From: Bin80 sp026709335
GTDB lineage: Bacteria > Bacteroidota > Rhodothermia > Rhodothermales > Bin80
Length of the DNA stretch: 64,000 bases
Assembly: GCA_965200825.1 (NCBI GenBank)
Contig: OZ241385.1
Coordinates: 682,001-746,000 of the forward strand
Reading direction: 5' to 3'
The position numbers were made by a program, and so were the translations under genes. The notes under the pieces were generated by a model, which was not told where the DNA came from, did not search any database, and worked only from the letters and a program-made list of their open reading frames with translations. How positions within the stretch are numbered: the first letter of the stretch is position 1; the number at the start of each line of letters is the position of its first letter. This document shows, in pieces, positions 36,286 to 45,381 of the stretch.

Positions 36286-36873
36286 ATGAAGGTGGGGATT
36301 TTCGGTGGAAGTTTTGATCCACCGCATGTTGCTCACTCCATCATTGCCGAGACGGTGCGGTTTCAGTATGGCCTAGACCTGATCTTGTGGGTGCCTGCAT
36401 ATGATCCGCCTCATAAATTCATGGATCAACTTGCCCCGTTTGAAACTCGTTTGGCGTTGGTTCGCGCTGCCACGCGAGATCATCCGGCGTTTGAGGTTTC
36501 TGATATAGAAAAAACTCTCAAGCGACCAACCTATACCATACGCATGCTCCATGCGCTTGCGAAACAATACCCCGGTGCGGAGTTACACCTGATTTTGGGA
36601 AGTGATACTGTGGATCAATTCTGCACATGGTCAGAGCCGGAAGCAATTCTCCAAGTCTCACAAATCCTCGTCTACCCTCGACCGGGCTATTCAGTTGAAA
36701 ACATGAATTTGCCGGAATATCTGCACGGGAAATACTCATTGGTGAATGCTCCTGTCTTTTCTATCAGTGCTGAGTATATTCGAAATAGACTTCTGGAAGA
36801 AAAGACAGTACGCTATTTGGTATTGGAAAACGTACTGGATTATATTCGGGAGCATCGTCTTTATAAGGGCTAG
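36286..36873 (+). CDS. nadD: Nicotinate-nucleotide adenylyltransferase
   Basis: NadD makes deamido-NAD+ from nicotinate mononucleotide and ATP. Family hallmarks are GIFGGSFDPPHVAH at the N-terminus, the PAYDPPHK loop, and the C-terminal ISAEYIRNRLLEEK, the counterpart of the ISSTxIR motif. Length 195 is normal. It starts 9 bases after the bamD stop, so the two are probably co-transcribed. Confidence 0.93.
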   Translation: MKVGIFGGSFDPPHVAHSIIAETVRFQYGLDLILWVPAYDPPHKFMDQLAPFETRLALVRAATRDHPAFEVSDIEKTLKRPTYTIRMLHALAKQYPGAELHLILGSDTVDQFCTWSEPEAILQVSQILVYPRPGYSVENMNLPEYLHGKYSLVNAPVFSISAEYIRNRLLEEKTVRYLVLENVLDYIREHRLYKG

Positions 36874-36911
36874 ATTAGGCACAAAGATTAGCAAAAGAAT
36901 CCCCTGAAATC

Positions 36912-37550
36912 ATGGGCATTTTAGATTTTTTTACAGGCAATCAGCCACCATTGATCCGAGATGCCCTGGATGATATCAAGGTGATGTTGGATACCGGTCG
37001 TATCCTATTTGCTGCCTCAAGTGGGCGTTTGCTCGAAAATGAAATCCTGGATGAAGATTTGTCCGCACAGGAAGCAGTCATATGCAAGCGTGAACACTCG
37101 GTGCGGCGGGCTGTACTGGAGCACTTGAATATTGACCCGAAACGGGAATTGGTCCTGTGTATTAAGCTGCTGACGGTTGCCCAAGACGCAGAACGAATTG
37201 GCCATATAGGTCGAATTATGGAATGGGCTACAACGTTAGCAAGTAGCCCGCGGATCGGCTCTGCGGTAGATGAAATTCGAGTCATCCGAAACCGAACGTT
37301 AGCACAGTTTGATGCTACTCGTGATTGTTTTTTGGAAGGAGATATAGAGAAGGCAGAGAATGTTCAGGAGGAGCAGGAGAGGATTTCAGATTTAATTCAA
37401 GGAATTTTTGACCTATTGGCGAAGTCTGATCTGCCTGTTGACAAGGTTGTACCATATACGATTGGCATTTCCTCAATAGGGCAGATCGGAGAGCATCTGG
37501 CGAGTATTGCCCGTTCGGTCACAGAACCTCTCCATCGTGTTCGGGAATAA
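36912..37550 (+). CDS. PhoU-domain protein
   Basis: A 212-residue all-helical protein resembling PhoU (ALDDIKVMLDTGRILF at the N-terminus, DAERIGHIGRIMEWA in the first repeat, IGQIGEHLASIARSV in the second). PhoU proteins regulate phosphate uptake together with PstSCAB and PhoR, or act with Na+/phosphate (NptA) symporters. No transport partner is encoded here, so it may be a stand-alone regulator. Cytoplasmic by sequence. Confidence 0.7.
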   Translation: MGILDFFTGNQPPLIRDALDDIKVMLDTGRILFAASSGRLLENEILDEDLSAQEAVICKREHSVRRAVLEHLNIDPKRELVLCIKLLTVAQDAERIGHIGRIMEWATTLASSPRIGSAVDEIRVIRNRTLAQFDATRDCFLEGDIEKAENVQEEQERISDLIQGIFDLLAKSDLPVDKVVPYTIGISSIGQIGEHLASIARSVTEPLHRVRE

Positions 37551-37707
37551 AGACTGGAATTCATTACTGACCGTGTGTTATATACGAACTCACGGAAACT
37601 TGAGGCTATTTATGGACTGCAATGAGTTACTGTAGACTTGCTATCTTACATAATCACCTATCAAAACAGAACGAACCACAAGTTGAATAACAAATATTAT
37701 CTACTCT

Positions 37708-38271
37708 ATGGCCTTAACACATTCAAAAATGATTGAACTGGGCGAGAAAGCGCCTATTTTTCATCTCCCGGTCAGCAATTCCAAATTAGTTGGCAGTTCC
37801 AGCCTCAGCCTCAAGGATTTGAGCGGCGATTCTCCCCTTGCCGTGGTATTCATGTGCAATCATTGCCCATTTGTAATTCACATCGAAGACAAATTGATCG
37901 ATGTTGCTCGGATCTGTAAGGAAAAAGGGGTGAACTTGATCGGAATCAGCAGCAATGATGCATCTAAATATCCTGAGGATTCATTTGAGGCAATGGGAAA
38001 GCGTGCAGTAGATAAAAAATATCCTTTTCCTTATCTGTATGATGAATCTCAGTCCGTCGCGCGGGCATTTGGTGCAGAATGTACTCCCGATTTTTTCCTG
38101 TATGATGCAAACCTGCGCTTGGCGTATCGGGGAAGATTTGATGAGACACGCCCAGGTATGGGATCGGCCACTGGTGAAGAGTTTCTACAGGCGCTGGATG
38201 AACTCCTGAACTTAGGTGTCGTCACTATGCCCCAGCGTCCGTCGATGGGCTGTAATATCAAGTGGAAATAA
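37708..38271 (+). CDS. Redoxin / thioredoxin-like protein
   Basis: A 187-residue thioredoxin-fold protein of the AhpC/TSA group with FMCNHCPFV (a Cys-x-x-Cys pair), ECTPDFFLYD carrying the cis-Pro, and the C-terminal PSMGCNIKWK seen in a widespread subfamily of redoxins. No signal peptide, so cytoplasmic. A start at the second ATG (MIELGEKAP) nine codons on is possible. Substrate unknown; peroxide reduction or disulfide exchange is likely. The gene is followed 7 bases later by an NhaC-like antiporter gene. Confidence 0.8.
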   Translation: MALTHSKMIELGEKAPIFHLPVSNSKLVGSSSLSLKDLSGDSPLAVVFMCNHCPFVIHIEDKLIDVARICKEKGVNLIGISSNDASKYPEDSFEAMGKRAVDKKYPFPYLYDESQSVARAFGAECTPDFFLYDANLRLAYRGRFDETRPGMGSATGEEFLQALDELLNLGVVTMPQRPSMGCNIKWK

Positions 38272-38278
38272 CCCTGAT

Positions 38279-39700
38279 ATGGACTGGGTAGTTCTTCTCC
38301 CTCCGCTGATTGCCATTGGATTGGCACTTTGGACGCGACAGGTATTTTTGTCGTTGGTGGCAGGTCTATGGGTCGGGACGACTTTGTTGGCCGGTGGAAA
38401 TCCGCTTGCGGGCTTGGTTGAGATGGCGAATGTATTGGTTGACGTATTCGCTGAGCCCTCAAACACAAAAATTATACTGTTTAGCCTTCTGGTTGGAGGC
38501 CTGATCGCGTTGGTGCAGGTATCGGGTGGAGTTGCTGCTTTTGTGGAGGTCGTCCAAAAAGCAGGCATCGTTAAGACCCGCAGAGGTGTCGAACTCCTTG
38601 CCTGGTTCACTGGCCTCCTTGTCTTTGTGGAATCCAGTATTACATCCTTAATTGTAGGTACGCTCAGCAGGCCCTTTTTTGACCGTTTAAGAATTCCGCG
38701 AGAAAAACTTGCATACTATTGTGATGCAACCAGTGCTCCTGTCTGTATGGCGATTCCACTGAATGGATGGGGAGCATACGTACTTGGATTATTGATTGTA
38801 CAGGGATATGAGGCCACTGCTGTCAATACTTTGCTCTACGCACTTCCGTACAATTTTTTTTCCCTGCTGGCCATTATATTTGCACTAGCTCTTGCTCTCA
38901 CCGGATGGGGGTTTGGGCCTATGCGCAAAGCGGAACAGCGGGCCGCCAAGACGGGAGCATTGATTCGACCAGGCTCCAGTCTAATGATTGCAGATGAAGT
39001 GGCCGGCCTGGAGCCAGTTAAGCCAGGTATGGGGAGCATCTATGATTTTCTTATCCCGATCTTTGTAATGATCGGAATGATTTTTGTCAGTCTCTACGTG
39101 ACAGGGGAGGGAAATCTTATGGAGGGAAGCGGATCTACTGCAGTGTTGTGGGCCGTTGGTGCTGCGGTTCTTGTAGCCATGATCGTATACCTGATACCAC
39201 GGAAAGGGGAGTCATTGCTTTCTCCGGCTAAAACGACTGATTATGTTGTTAAGGGCGCATCAGGGCTCGTTGGAGTCGTTGCGCTCTTGGTCCTGGCATT
39301 TGCAATTGGTCAGGTTTCACGCGATCTGGGAATGGGGCCCTACATCGTTTCGATTCTGGGAGAAGATATCTGGACATGGTGGGTTCCTGCTCTGGTTTTT
39401 GCCATAGGAGGGATTGTGTCTTTCACTTTGGGATCGTCCTGGACTACATTTGCCATCATGATTCCCTTGGCGCTGCCGTTGGCAGAAGGGTTAGGAATTT
39501 CCGTCCCACTCATGCTTGGCGCTATCCTTTCGGGAGGAGTATATGGAGATCATGCGTCCCCATTATCAGATACATCTATCATTTCCTCAATGGCATCTGC
39601 ATGTGATCATGTTGATCATGTCAATACACAACTGCCTTATTCTGCACTGATTGCAGGTATCTCCTTTTGTGCGTTTTTGATAGCCGGAGTGCTCGCCTGA
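38279..39700 (+). CDS. NhaC-superfamily Na+/H+ antiporter-like protein
   Basis: A 473-residue inner-membrane protein with about 11-12 hydrophobic helices. The ATG at 38279 (MDWVVLLPPLIAIGLAL) was chosen because an earlier frame start (38216) would overlap the redoxin gene. Conserved stretches SFTLGSSWTTFAIM and GGVYGDHASPLSDTSIISSM match NhaC-superfamily pore motifs. Malate/lactate antiporters share these, so the exact exchanged substrate is uncertain. It is clearly paralogous to, but distinct from, the NhaC at 9815-11275. Confidence 0.82.
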   Translation: MDWVVLLPPLIAIGLALWTRQVFLSLVAGLWVGTTLLAGGNPLAGLVEMANVLVDVFAEPSNTKIILFSLLVGGLIALVQVSGGVAAFVEVVQKAGIVKTRRGVELLAWFTGLLVFVESSITSLIVGTLSRPFFDRLRIPREKLAYYCDATSAPVCMAIPLNGWGAYVLGLLIVQGYEATAVNTLLYALPYNFFSLLAIIFALALALTGWGFGPMRKAEQRAAKTGALIRPGSSLMIADEVAGLEPVKPGMGSIYDFLIPIFVMIGMIFVSLYVTGEGNLMEGSGSTAVLWAVGAAVLVAMIVYLIPRKGESLLSPAKTTDYVVKGASGLVGVVALLVLAFAIGQVSRDLGMGPYIVSILGEDIWTWWVPALVFAIGGIVSFTLGSSWTTFAIMIPLALPLAEGLGISVPLMLGAILSGGVYGDHASPLSDTSIISSMASACDHVDHVNTQLPYSALIAGISFCAFLIAGVLA

Positions 39701-39795
39701 GTATAGAGGTTTTTTCAGAAAAGCCAAAGAATCTCCGGTAGCTTTCTCAGAATCTTTTACCCGTCGAGAGCAAGGGGTGGGTAGCAAAATTCGTG

Positions 39796-40530
39796 TCAGT
39801 TGCCAAATACATGATCAACAAATTTTCGGATGAGGTTATTCGCTTCCGGGGTCTCGCGAAGGGTTTTGATCAACTCTTCCAATGGGATGCCCAAGATAAA
39901 TTTCGGGTATTCCGGATAGGTCATCAGCCTCTGAATCAGCAGGTCCCGTTTTAGTTCAGGATGAAATTGGGTGCAGTAGATGGGTGCATCAGGCATGCAA
40001 AATGCATGATTCTCAATCAGGGGAGTACTTGCCAATCGAATTGCACCATCAGGGAGTCGAATTACGGTATCATGATGCCCCACATGTGCCAGAAACTTGG
40101 GCCCTAAGGTGCAAAAGATAGGATCATTAAGTCCTGCTTCGGTCAGCGACAACTCAAGTGTACCCAGTTCAGCAAGTTTTGGATCGGTAATTACGGAACC
40201 ACCCAAGGCGGCAGCAACTGCCTGAAAGCCCCAGCACGAAGCAAAAACAGGCTTACGTTTTGCATGTAAGGATCGCATTGCATCCAAAGCCCGGTCTAAC
40301 CAAGGCCCCCCTTCCGGAACAGAGTAATCTCCAGCTCCTCCAATTATGATCATGTCAGATTTCCTTAGAAGCTCTGGAGAAGGTGGACTATAAATTAAAT
40401 CAATTGCATTAATATGTTCAGGAGTAACATCAAGGCAATCAGCAAATGCGGCTACCTCGCCGACTCTCATGGGGTCGTCTGGTTTGCGTATCTGAAAGAG
40501 CAGGATATTCAAGTTCTTGGCAAGTCTCAT
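39796..40530 (-). CDS. Class I glutamine amidotransferase-like protein
   Basis: A 244-residue protein with the nucleophile elbow FASCWGFQA, where Cys is the expected catalytic residue, and the His/Glu pair in CTQFHPEL. This is the organisation of GMP-synthase-type glutamine amidotransferases, including the YfeJ/YbdK-like single-domain group. The ATG at 40530 was preferred over the TTG at 40584. No acceptor domain or partner synthetase gene adjoins it, so the ammonia acceptor is unknown; gamma-glutamyl hydrolysis is an alternative. It is convergent with the NhaC-like gene. Confidence 0.75.
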   Translation of the reverse strand: MRLAKNLNILLFQIRKPDDPMRVGEVAAFADCLDVTPEHINAIDLIYSPPSPELLRKSDMIIIGGAGDYSVPEGGPWLDRALDAMRSLHAKRKPVFASCWGFQAVAAALGGSVITDPKLAELGTLELSLTEAGLNDPIFCTLGPKFLAHVGHHDTVIRLPDGAIRLASTPLIENHAFCMPDAPIYCTQFHPELKRDLLIQRLMTYPEYPKFILGIPLEELIKTLRETPEANNLIRKFVDHVFGN

Positions 40531-40703
40531 CTCGGTCAGTGATTTGAGGCAGGTTAAACAATCCCAAAACCACACATGCTCCAATTTTTAGGTTGAATTC
40601 AAATCCATCTCGTTCAAGTATCGTGTCACCGAATGGTCGGCGTCAAAATTGTCATCGTGCCGATCATTGGGCATGAGTTTCATACTCAAGTTTGTAATAC
40701 GGG

Positions 40704-41324
40704 TTAATGATCGTGTGCGTGTGGGCTTCCATGATATTTTTCATGAAAGATGACATGTAAGAGAGAACCTGCTACAAAAGCTTGAAAAAAATCACTCCCT
40801 GCAAATTCATAGGGTAGAAGATCAGTCAGTAAAAATCCTGACAGTGTAGTTGCAAGAAGTCCCGTTATACCGAAAACGGCAATAAATAAACCGTAACGAG
40901 GAAGTGAAATCCACCAGATCATGAGTCCCACAGCGACGCGATGGACTGCTATAGGGATCCAGGCGGTTGGTTCTTCTGTATTAAGGCTGGCTCCCTCAAG
41001 AAGAGCGTGTACCCCTAATCCAGCAAACCCTGCGATGATGGATAAAGCCTCAGTTTTCGAAGCAATGCCTTGGAACATGTACTCAATCCCGATTGGCATT
41101 AAAAGTCCCAAAGTCATAATTCCAAGGAGTAGTAGAATTTTTTCCGTATCCCAGCCACCGGAATGTTCAATCTCGTGCCCAACCACTTGTGATAATACCA
41201 GAAGGGGGACAATTACATACATACTACGGTCAAAAATTCGTGTAAACCTGGGATGATCATGCAGTAGGGGGTATAGAATTGCCCCGATTACAGGGGTGAT
41301 CAAAGCATAGACAATGGGATCCAT
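40704..41324 (-). CDS. ZIP-like membrane protein (possible metal transporter)
   Basis: A 206-residue polytopic membrane protein with six or seven predicted helices. Two helices hold histidines and a glutamate in the ZIP arrangement (GVHALLEGASL and AVHRVAVGLMIW), and the C-terminus is His-rich (HEKYHGSPHAHDH). These features suggest a Zn2+/Fe2+ transporter of the ZIP group, but the protein is short and the match is by motif only. An alternative is an uncharacterised membrane protein of unrelated function. Confidence 0.5.
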   Translation of the reverse strand: MDPIVYALITPVIGAILYPLLHDHPRFTRIFDRSMYVIVPLLVLSQVVGHEIEHSGGWDTEKILLLLGIMTLGLLMPIGIEYMFQGIASKTEALSIIAGFAGLGVHALLEGASLNTEEPTAWIPIAVHRVAVGLMIWWISLPRYGLFIAVFGITGLLATTLSGFLLTDLLPYEFAGSDFFQAFVAGSLLHVIFHEKYHGSPHAHDH

Positions 41325-41483
41325 TCAATATCTTCAAGCTTATGAGTAACTAGGACACATACTTGGTGTGTGAATAATAATTTTAGTCATTAAAAAAACA
41401 AGGTTCGTGAACATTTCGAAGCAATTTAGTGCTCAATAGAAAGCAACTCAATTTACGATTATATTGATGTAGTAAGGTAGGTA

Positions 41484-42368
41484 ATGACCATAAAAGAACT
41501 TCTTGGATTGACAGAAAGCTTAATGAAGGATGCCAATCTAACAGATTCTTATCGAACAGCTGTATGGATTTTTTGCGATGTATTGGAATGTGCTCCGGCG
41601 TATCTGATAGCTCAAGAAGATCTCTCTCTGAAGCGGGATCAGGTCGCCCAAATTCAAGAAATGGCGTATCGCTGTGCAGCTCATGAACCGGTGCAATATG
41701 TAATCGGAAAAACTGAATTTTATGGATTGAATCTTAGTCTGACTCCTGACGTTCTGATTCCCAGACCCGAAACCGAACAGTTGGTTGAAGTTTCTCTTGA
41801 AGTTGCGAGAAAAATTAGGTTGCGCAGGATTTTGGATATTGGAACCGGGAGTGGATGTATCGCTATCGCCATGAAGCAGGCGATACCGGAAGCAATAGTA
41901 ACGGCTTGTGACATAAGTGAATCGGCCCTTAAGATAGCGTCAATTAATGCGGAGAAAAATAATATTAAACTCCAGCTTGTTCCGGCAGATCTGTTCTCGC
42001 AGGATTTTGTGTCTGTGGTCGGAGGAGAATATGATTTGGTGATTGCCAACCCGCCCTACATCCCTGAGCACGAGTATTCGTCACTCCCACAGATGATTCG
42101 AGATTACGAGCCCAAGACCGCTCTCTTATGTGGAGATGCCCCGCTAACATTCTATCAGGCAATCATCGAACACATGGAGCGGAATTTATTACATCACGCG
42201 GGAATACTTGCCTTGGAAGTTCATGCCGATTATGCAGAATCTGTAGTTACGCTGTTACATCAACACGGAGTGTTAGATGTTCAATTGAAGCGAGATTTGG
42301 CGGGTTTACCGCGATTTATACTTGGAGAATGGAAAAGGAAAATCTCCTTGCCTCAAACGTACAATTAG
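41484..42368 (+). CDS. prmC: Release factor glutamine methyltransferase PrmC
   Basis: PrmC methylates the Gln of the GGQ motif of release factors 1 and 2 using S-adenosylmethionine. The 294-residue protein has motif I LDIGTGSGCIAIA and the catalytic NPPY in VIANPPYIPEHEY. The N-terminal helical substrate-binding domain (1-80) ends near the conserved PVQYVIGKTEFYG. Its usual partner prfA is not adjacent. It is followed 18 bases later by a nitrilase-family gene. Confidence 0.93.
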   Translation: MTIKELLGLTESLMKDANLTDSYRTAVWIFCDVLECAPAYLIAQEDLSLKRDQVAQIQEMAYRCAAHEPVQYVIGKTEFYGLNLSLTPDVLIPRPETEQLVEVSLEVARKIRLRRILDIGTGSGCIAIAMKQAIPEAIVTACDISESALKIASINAEKNNIKLQLVPADLFSQDFVSVVGGEYDLVIANPPYIPEHEYSSLPQMIRDYEPKTALLCGDAPLTFYQAIIEHMERNLLHHAGILALEVHADYAESVVTLLHQHGVLDVQLKRDLAGLPRFILGEWKRKISLPQTYN

Positions 42369-42386
42369 AAAACATCCGAGTAATTC

Positions 42387-43238
42387 ATGAAACTGGCAAT
42401 CATTCAATGTTCGGCAACCAGTGATTTGCATATGAATCTGGCCCGAGGGCTGGAGTCGTTAGAAATGGCCGCGCAATCAGGTGCAGATTTGATTGTCTAC
42501 CCTGAGCTGGCATTTACACCATTTTATCCTCAGCATCGGAAAAATTGTTATGCGGAATGTCAGGGAAGTAATCTGCCTCCCCTGTCACTGGCAGAAGAAG
42601 TCCCTGGTCCCACTACCAAACTCTTTTGTGAAGCGGCAAAGAGGCTGGGAGTCGTTGTAGTTCTGAATCTGTATGCACGTGAAGGAGAAAACGCATATGA
42701 TGCATCACCGGTGATTGATGCAGACGGAACAATTCTGGGGGTAACCAGGATGATGCATATTACCCAGTATGAAGGGTTCTACGAGCAGGATTATTATACC
42801 GCCGCCGGGAATCATGCTCCTGTGTATCATACCTCCGCGGGGAGAATTGGGGTAGCGATATGTTATGACCGACATTATCCTGAATACCTTCGGGCATTAG
42901 CTTTACAGAAGGCAGACTTGGTTGTAGTGCCCCAAGCCGGTGCGCTGAATGAATGGCCGGAAGGCTTGTTTGAAGCCGAATTGAGAGTCGGGGCTTTTCA
43001 GAATGGTTATTATATGGCACTAGCCAATCGCGTTGGAAGAGAAGATGTACTGACGTTCGGCGGGGGATCCTTTGTCGTTGATCCAGAAGGGAATGTAATT
43101 GACAGAGCACCTGAAATGGAACCATTCATCCTGTATGCCGATTTGGATTTTCAGCGTTGTACAGAATCCCATGCGCGCCGGTTATTTCTCAGAGACCGTC
43201 GGCCAGAAATCTATTCAGGAGGTTCTGTAAAAATTTAG
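42387..43238 (+). CDS. Nitrilase-superfamily (carbon-nitrogen hydrolase) protein with altered triad
   Basis: A 283-residue protein of the nitrilase superfamily, closest in layout to N-carbamoylputrescine amidase (AguB). Glu40 (VYPELAF) and Cys159 (GVAICYDRHYPEY) match the Glu and Cys of the usual Glu-Lys-Cys triad. The lysine segment, normally R-K-x-H, reads TRMMHI (121-125), placing Met122 where the catalytic Lys is expected. It may be a variant subfamily or a catalytically different protein. The 3' end overlaps the convergent thioredoxin gene by 4 bases. Confidence 0.8.
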   Translation: MKLAIIQCSATSDLHMNLARGLESLEMAAQSGADLIVYPELAFTPFYPQHRKNCYAECQGSNLPPLSLAEEVPGPTTKLFCEAAKRLGVVVVLNLYAREGENAYDASPVIDADGTILGVTRMMHITQYEGFYEQDYYTAAGNHAPVYHTSAGRIGVAICYDRHYPEYLRALALQKADLVVVPQAGALNEWPEGLFEAELRVGAFQNGYYMALANRVGREDVLTFGGGSFVVDPEGNVIDRAPEMEPFILYADLDFQRCTESHARRLFLRDRRPEIYSGGSVKI

Positions 43239-43753
43239 AACTGCCTGAATTCTTCAAATGACTCGTGTTTCCAGGCACCAGTTCCGACAAAGTGTAGTGC
43301 CTTATTGAAATCGTCCCTTCCCCAATAGCCGGGGCATTTTGCAATGTAGGAGCCGTCACTATTTAGGAATACAGTTGTTGGTGTTCCCTCTGCTCCCAGA
43401 CTGTATCCAAGTTCCTGAGATGAGAGCGTATAGCCTTGGAAGGTATGAATGGTTTTAGTGTCATCAATATTCAATCGACCATATGCAAAATTATCTTGAA
43501 CGTAGGCAACCAATGCGGCATCGGTATAGACATCCTGTTGCATTTTCTGACACCACCCACACCAAGGTGCATAAATGTCAATCAAGATTGGTTTCCCGGT
43601 TTGAGATGCAGCTGAAATGGCTTCATCGAATGTGGGCCAACTCATTGGAGCAGCCAATCGTTCTTCCGCCTCAGATACAAGGGATTGCGTTTCGTCAGCA
43701 GTCCTGCATCCAACAGTCAGCAGAACCAAGATCAGGATTGGATATGCTCTCAT
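43235..43753 (-). CDS. Thioredoxin-fold lipoprotein
   Basis: Signal peptide MRAYPILILVLLTVGC with the lipobox Cys at 16, so anchored in a membrane facing the periplasm. Residues 54-70 contain KPILIDIYAPWCGWCQK with the CGWC redox pair (Cys65/Cys68) typical of thioredoxin_7-type proteins, and GTPTTVFL holds the cis-Pro. It probably maintains or transfers disulfides in the envelope. Its start overlaps the stop of the upstream glycosyltransferase gene (ATGA), suggesting coupled translation. Confidence 0.85.
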   Translation of the reverse strand: MRAYPILILVLLTVGCRTADETQSLVSEAEERLAAPMSWPTFDEAISAASQTGKPILIDIYAPWCGWCQKMQQDVYTDAALVAYVQDNFAYGRLNIDDTKTIHTFQGYTLSSQELGYSLGAEGTPTTVFLNSDGSYIAKCPGYWGRDDFNKALHFVGTGAWKHESFEEFRQF

Positions 43754-44901
43754 TTGTCTAAAAGGAGCTGGTAAGGGTCGAGAAAGCGTTTAGATTCAGT
43801 TTCAAAGTTAAAAAATTCCTGAACACGAGAGGTATTGGAAGCCCATTTTTGACGGAGTTCAGTATTTTTAATTGCGTGGTCCAGAGCAGTTCCCAAGGCT
43901 TGTACATCACCGGAAGGGACAACACATCCAACATCAAATTGATGAATCACTTGAGCAATTTCCGGGAGATCACTGGCAATAACGGGGACGCCGGCAGCTA
44001 GGTACTCAAATAATTTATTTGGGAGTGCGTACTTGTGATTGAGACAACAATCTTCAAGGAATGTGAGTCCGATGTCAGCGGAGGCTGTAACCGAGAGCAA
44101 TTGATCGGGAGGAACGGGGTCAGTAAACTGTACCTTGGAAGCCAAATTCAGTGTTTTAACCAGTTGTTCTATTTCGGTCCTGAGCGGCCCTTTACCCATA
44201 AATACCAAGGTTGCATTTTCAGTGTAACGCATGGCTTCAACCATCATGGGGCCGCCCCTGTATTTCTGTAAATTTCCCTGATGAAGGATGATTTTCATGT
44301 TGGAAGGCAAGTTCAATCGTTGTTTCAAGGAAATGGAAGGAGTCATGCGTTGTGGTCCAGGGACATTATGCACTACATGAACCGCAGGAAGTCGATAATA
44401 CTTTTTTAGATGTTGGGCAATACTTTCACTGACGGAATAGATGCAATTAGTATGGCGGAGATACAGGTGTTGGAGGGTACTCCAAATCATTCGCACCCAT
44501 GGTCGCCGAATCGTTGCGGGAACATGCGTATATAACTCGCGAGCATCAAAGACTAACTTGGCTTGATGAAGGCGAGCAGCTCGATGCATAGCGGGAAGCG
44601 AGTACAGATCACTCGCATGGTAGATTGTAGATTTTATGTCGCGCGCAGCCGATTCAAATAGTTGATGGACGTGCCAAAAGAATCTTGGACCTTTTCCAGT
44701 AGGTCTGTGGAGATAGCGAAGCGTGACATTTTGAATATCCAGATGACTGTTATCTGCGGAGTCACCAAGGCCGAGTACCAGGATATTGAGGCCGAGGTCA
44801 GAAAGTAAATTCAGTTGACGCAGTGCTCGGGAATTTGTTTTGGGATCGCCTGTGAACGCAAACGTCATATCCACGAATTGAGCAGAAGTATTTAAGTTCA
44901 T
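43750..44901 (-). CDS. Glycosyltransferase family 4 protein
   Basis: A 383-residue GT-B type glycosyltransferase. The C-terminal donor-binding half has the GT4 pattern HQGNLQKYRGG, VFMGKGPL and NKLFEYLAAGVPVIASDLPE. The N-terminal half binds the acceptor and has no signal peptide, so it works at the inner face of the membrane or in the cytosol. The acceptor is unknown; there is no surrounding polysaccharide cluster. It overlaps the thioredoxin lipoprotein gene by 4 bases. Confidence 0.85.
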   Translation of the reverse strand: MNLNTSAQFVDMTFAFTGDPKTNSRALRQLNLLSDLGLNILVLGLGDSADNSHLDIQNVTLRYLHRPTGKGPRFFWHVHQLFESAARDIKSTIYHASDLYSLPAMHRAARLHQAKLVFDARELYTHVPATIRRPWVRMIWSTLQHLYLRHTNCIYSVSESIAQHLKKYYRLPAVHVVHNVPGPQRMTPSISLKQRLNLPSNMKIILHQGNLQKYRGGPMMVEAMRYTENATLVFMGKGPLRTEIEQLVKTLNLASKVQFTDPVPPDQLLSVTASADIGLTFLEDCCLNHKYALPNKLFEYLAAGVPVIASDLPEIAQVIHQFDVGCVVPSGDVQALGTALDHAIKNTELRQKWASNTSRVQEFFNFETESKRFLDPYQLLLDK

Positions 44902-45262
44902 TTGGAGAGGGTTCTCAATGTAATTGAACTTCCCAAGCCGATCATGGGGCTACACATGTCTCTTCAAAGGCAATCAATTCTGTGATCGTATGAATGATCA
45001 CAGGGTAAAAGTCATCTAGAAGATCTCTCATTCGTATAAGATTCATTCCAATAGAAGTGAAGGTAAGGAATCCGTAACGGGAATCTCCAAAGGAACGATC
45101 CCTACATGTGATAATGAGTAGATTTTATTCGACTGGTGAAACGAACTTAAAGCCATTTGACGGGTATCCCCAAGATGACATTTCGAGAGAAATAATCTCC
45201 AATTAAAGCTTATCTCCATAGAACAGTTTAGTGCCTAAATCTGCCGTGAATGGCTTGTTATA

Positions 45263-45290
45263 CATCCTGAATTCTTTCATACCCAGGATG
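45263..45290. other. Hairpin/dyad CATCCTG...CAGGATG
   Basis: Seven-base arms with a 14-base spacer, about 90 bases before the acyltransferase start. There is no T-run, so it is not a clear terminator; it may be an operator or a chance dyad. Confidence 0.3.
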
Positions 45291-45369
45291 TTTCTGTGGT
45301 ATTATGCATTGACAAAGTTTTATAAAGGTAATTGAGTTTTCGGAAAAGGCACGGTTTATAGGAAGGTAT

Positions 45370-45375
45370 AGGAGG
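45370..45375 (+). promoter_or_regulatory. Strong Shine-Dalgarno AGGAGG before a TTG start
   Basis: A full AGGAGG lies 6 bases before TTG at 45382. It is the best ribosome-binding site noticed in the window and supports the unusual TTG start over the ATG eight codons later. Confidence 0.7.
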
Positions 45376-45381
45376 AATATT

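Larger units (their letters stand above)
44902..45381. other. Intergenic region upstream of plsC-like gene
   Basis: About 480 bases between divergent genes. Apart from the hairpin at 45263-45290 and a TTGACA hexamer near 45309 that could be part of a promoter for the acyltransferase gene, nothing was recognised. Confidence 0.45.
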
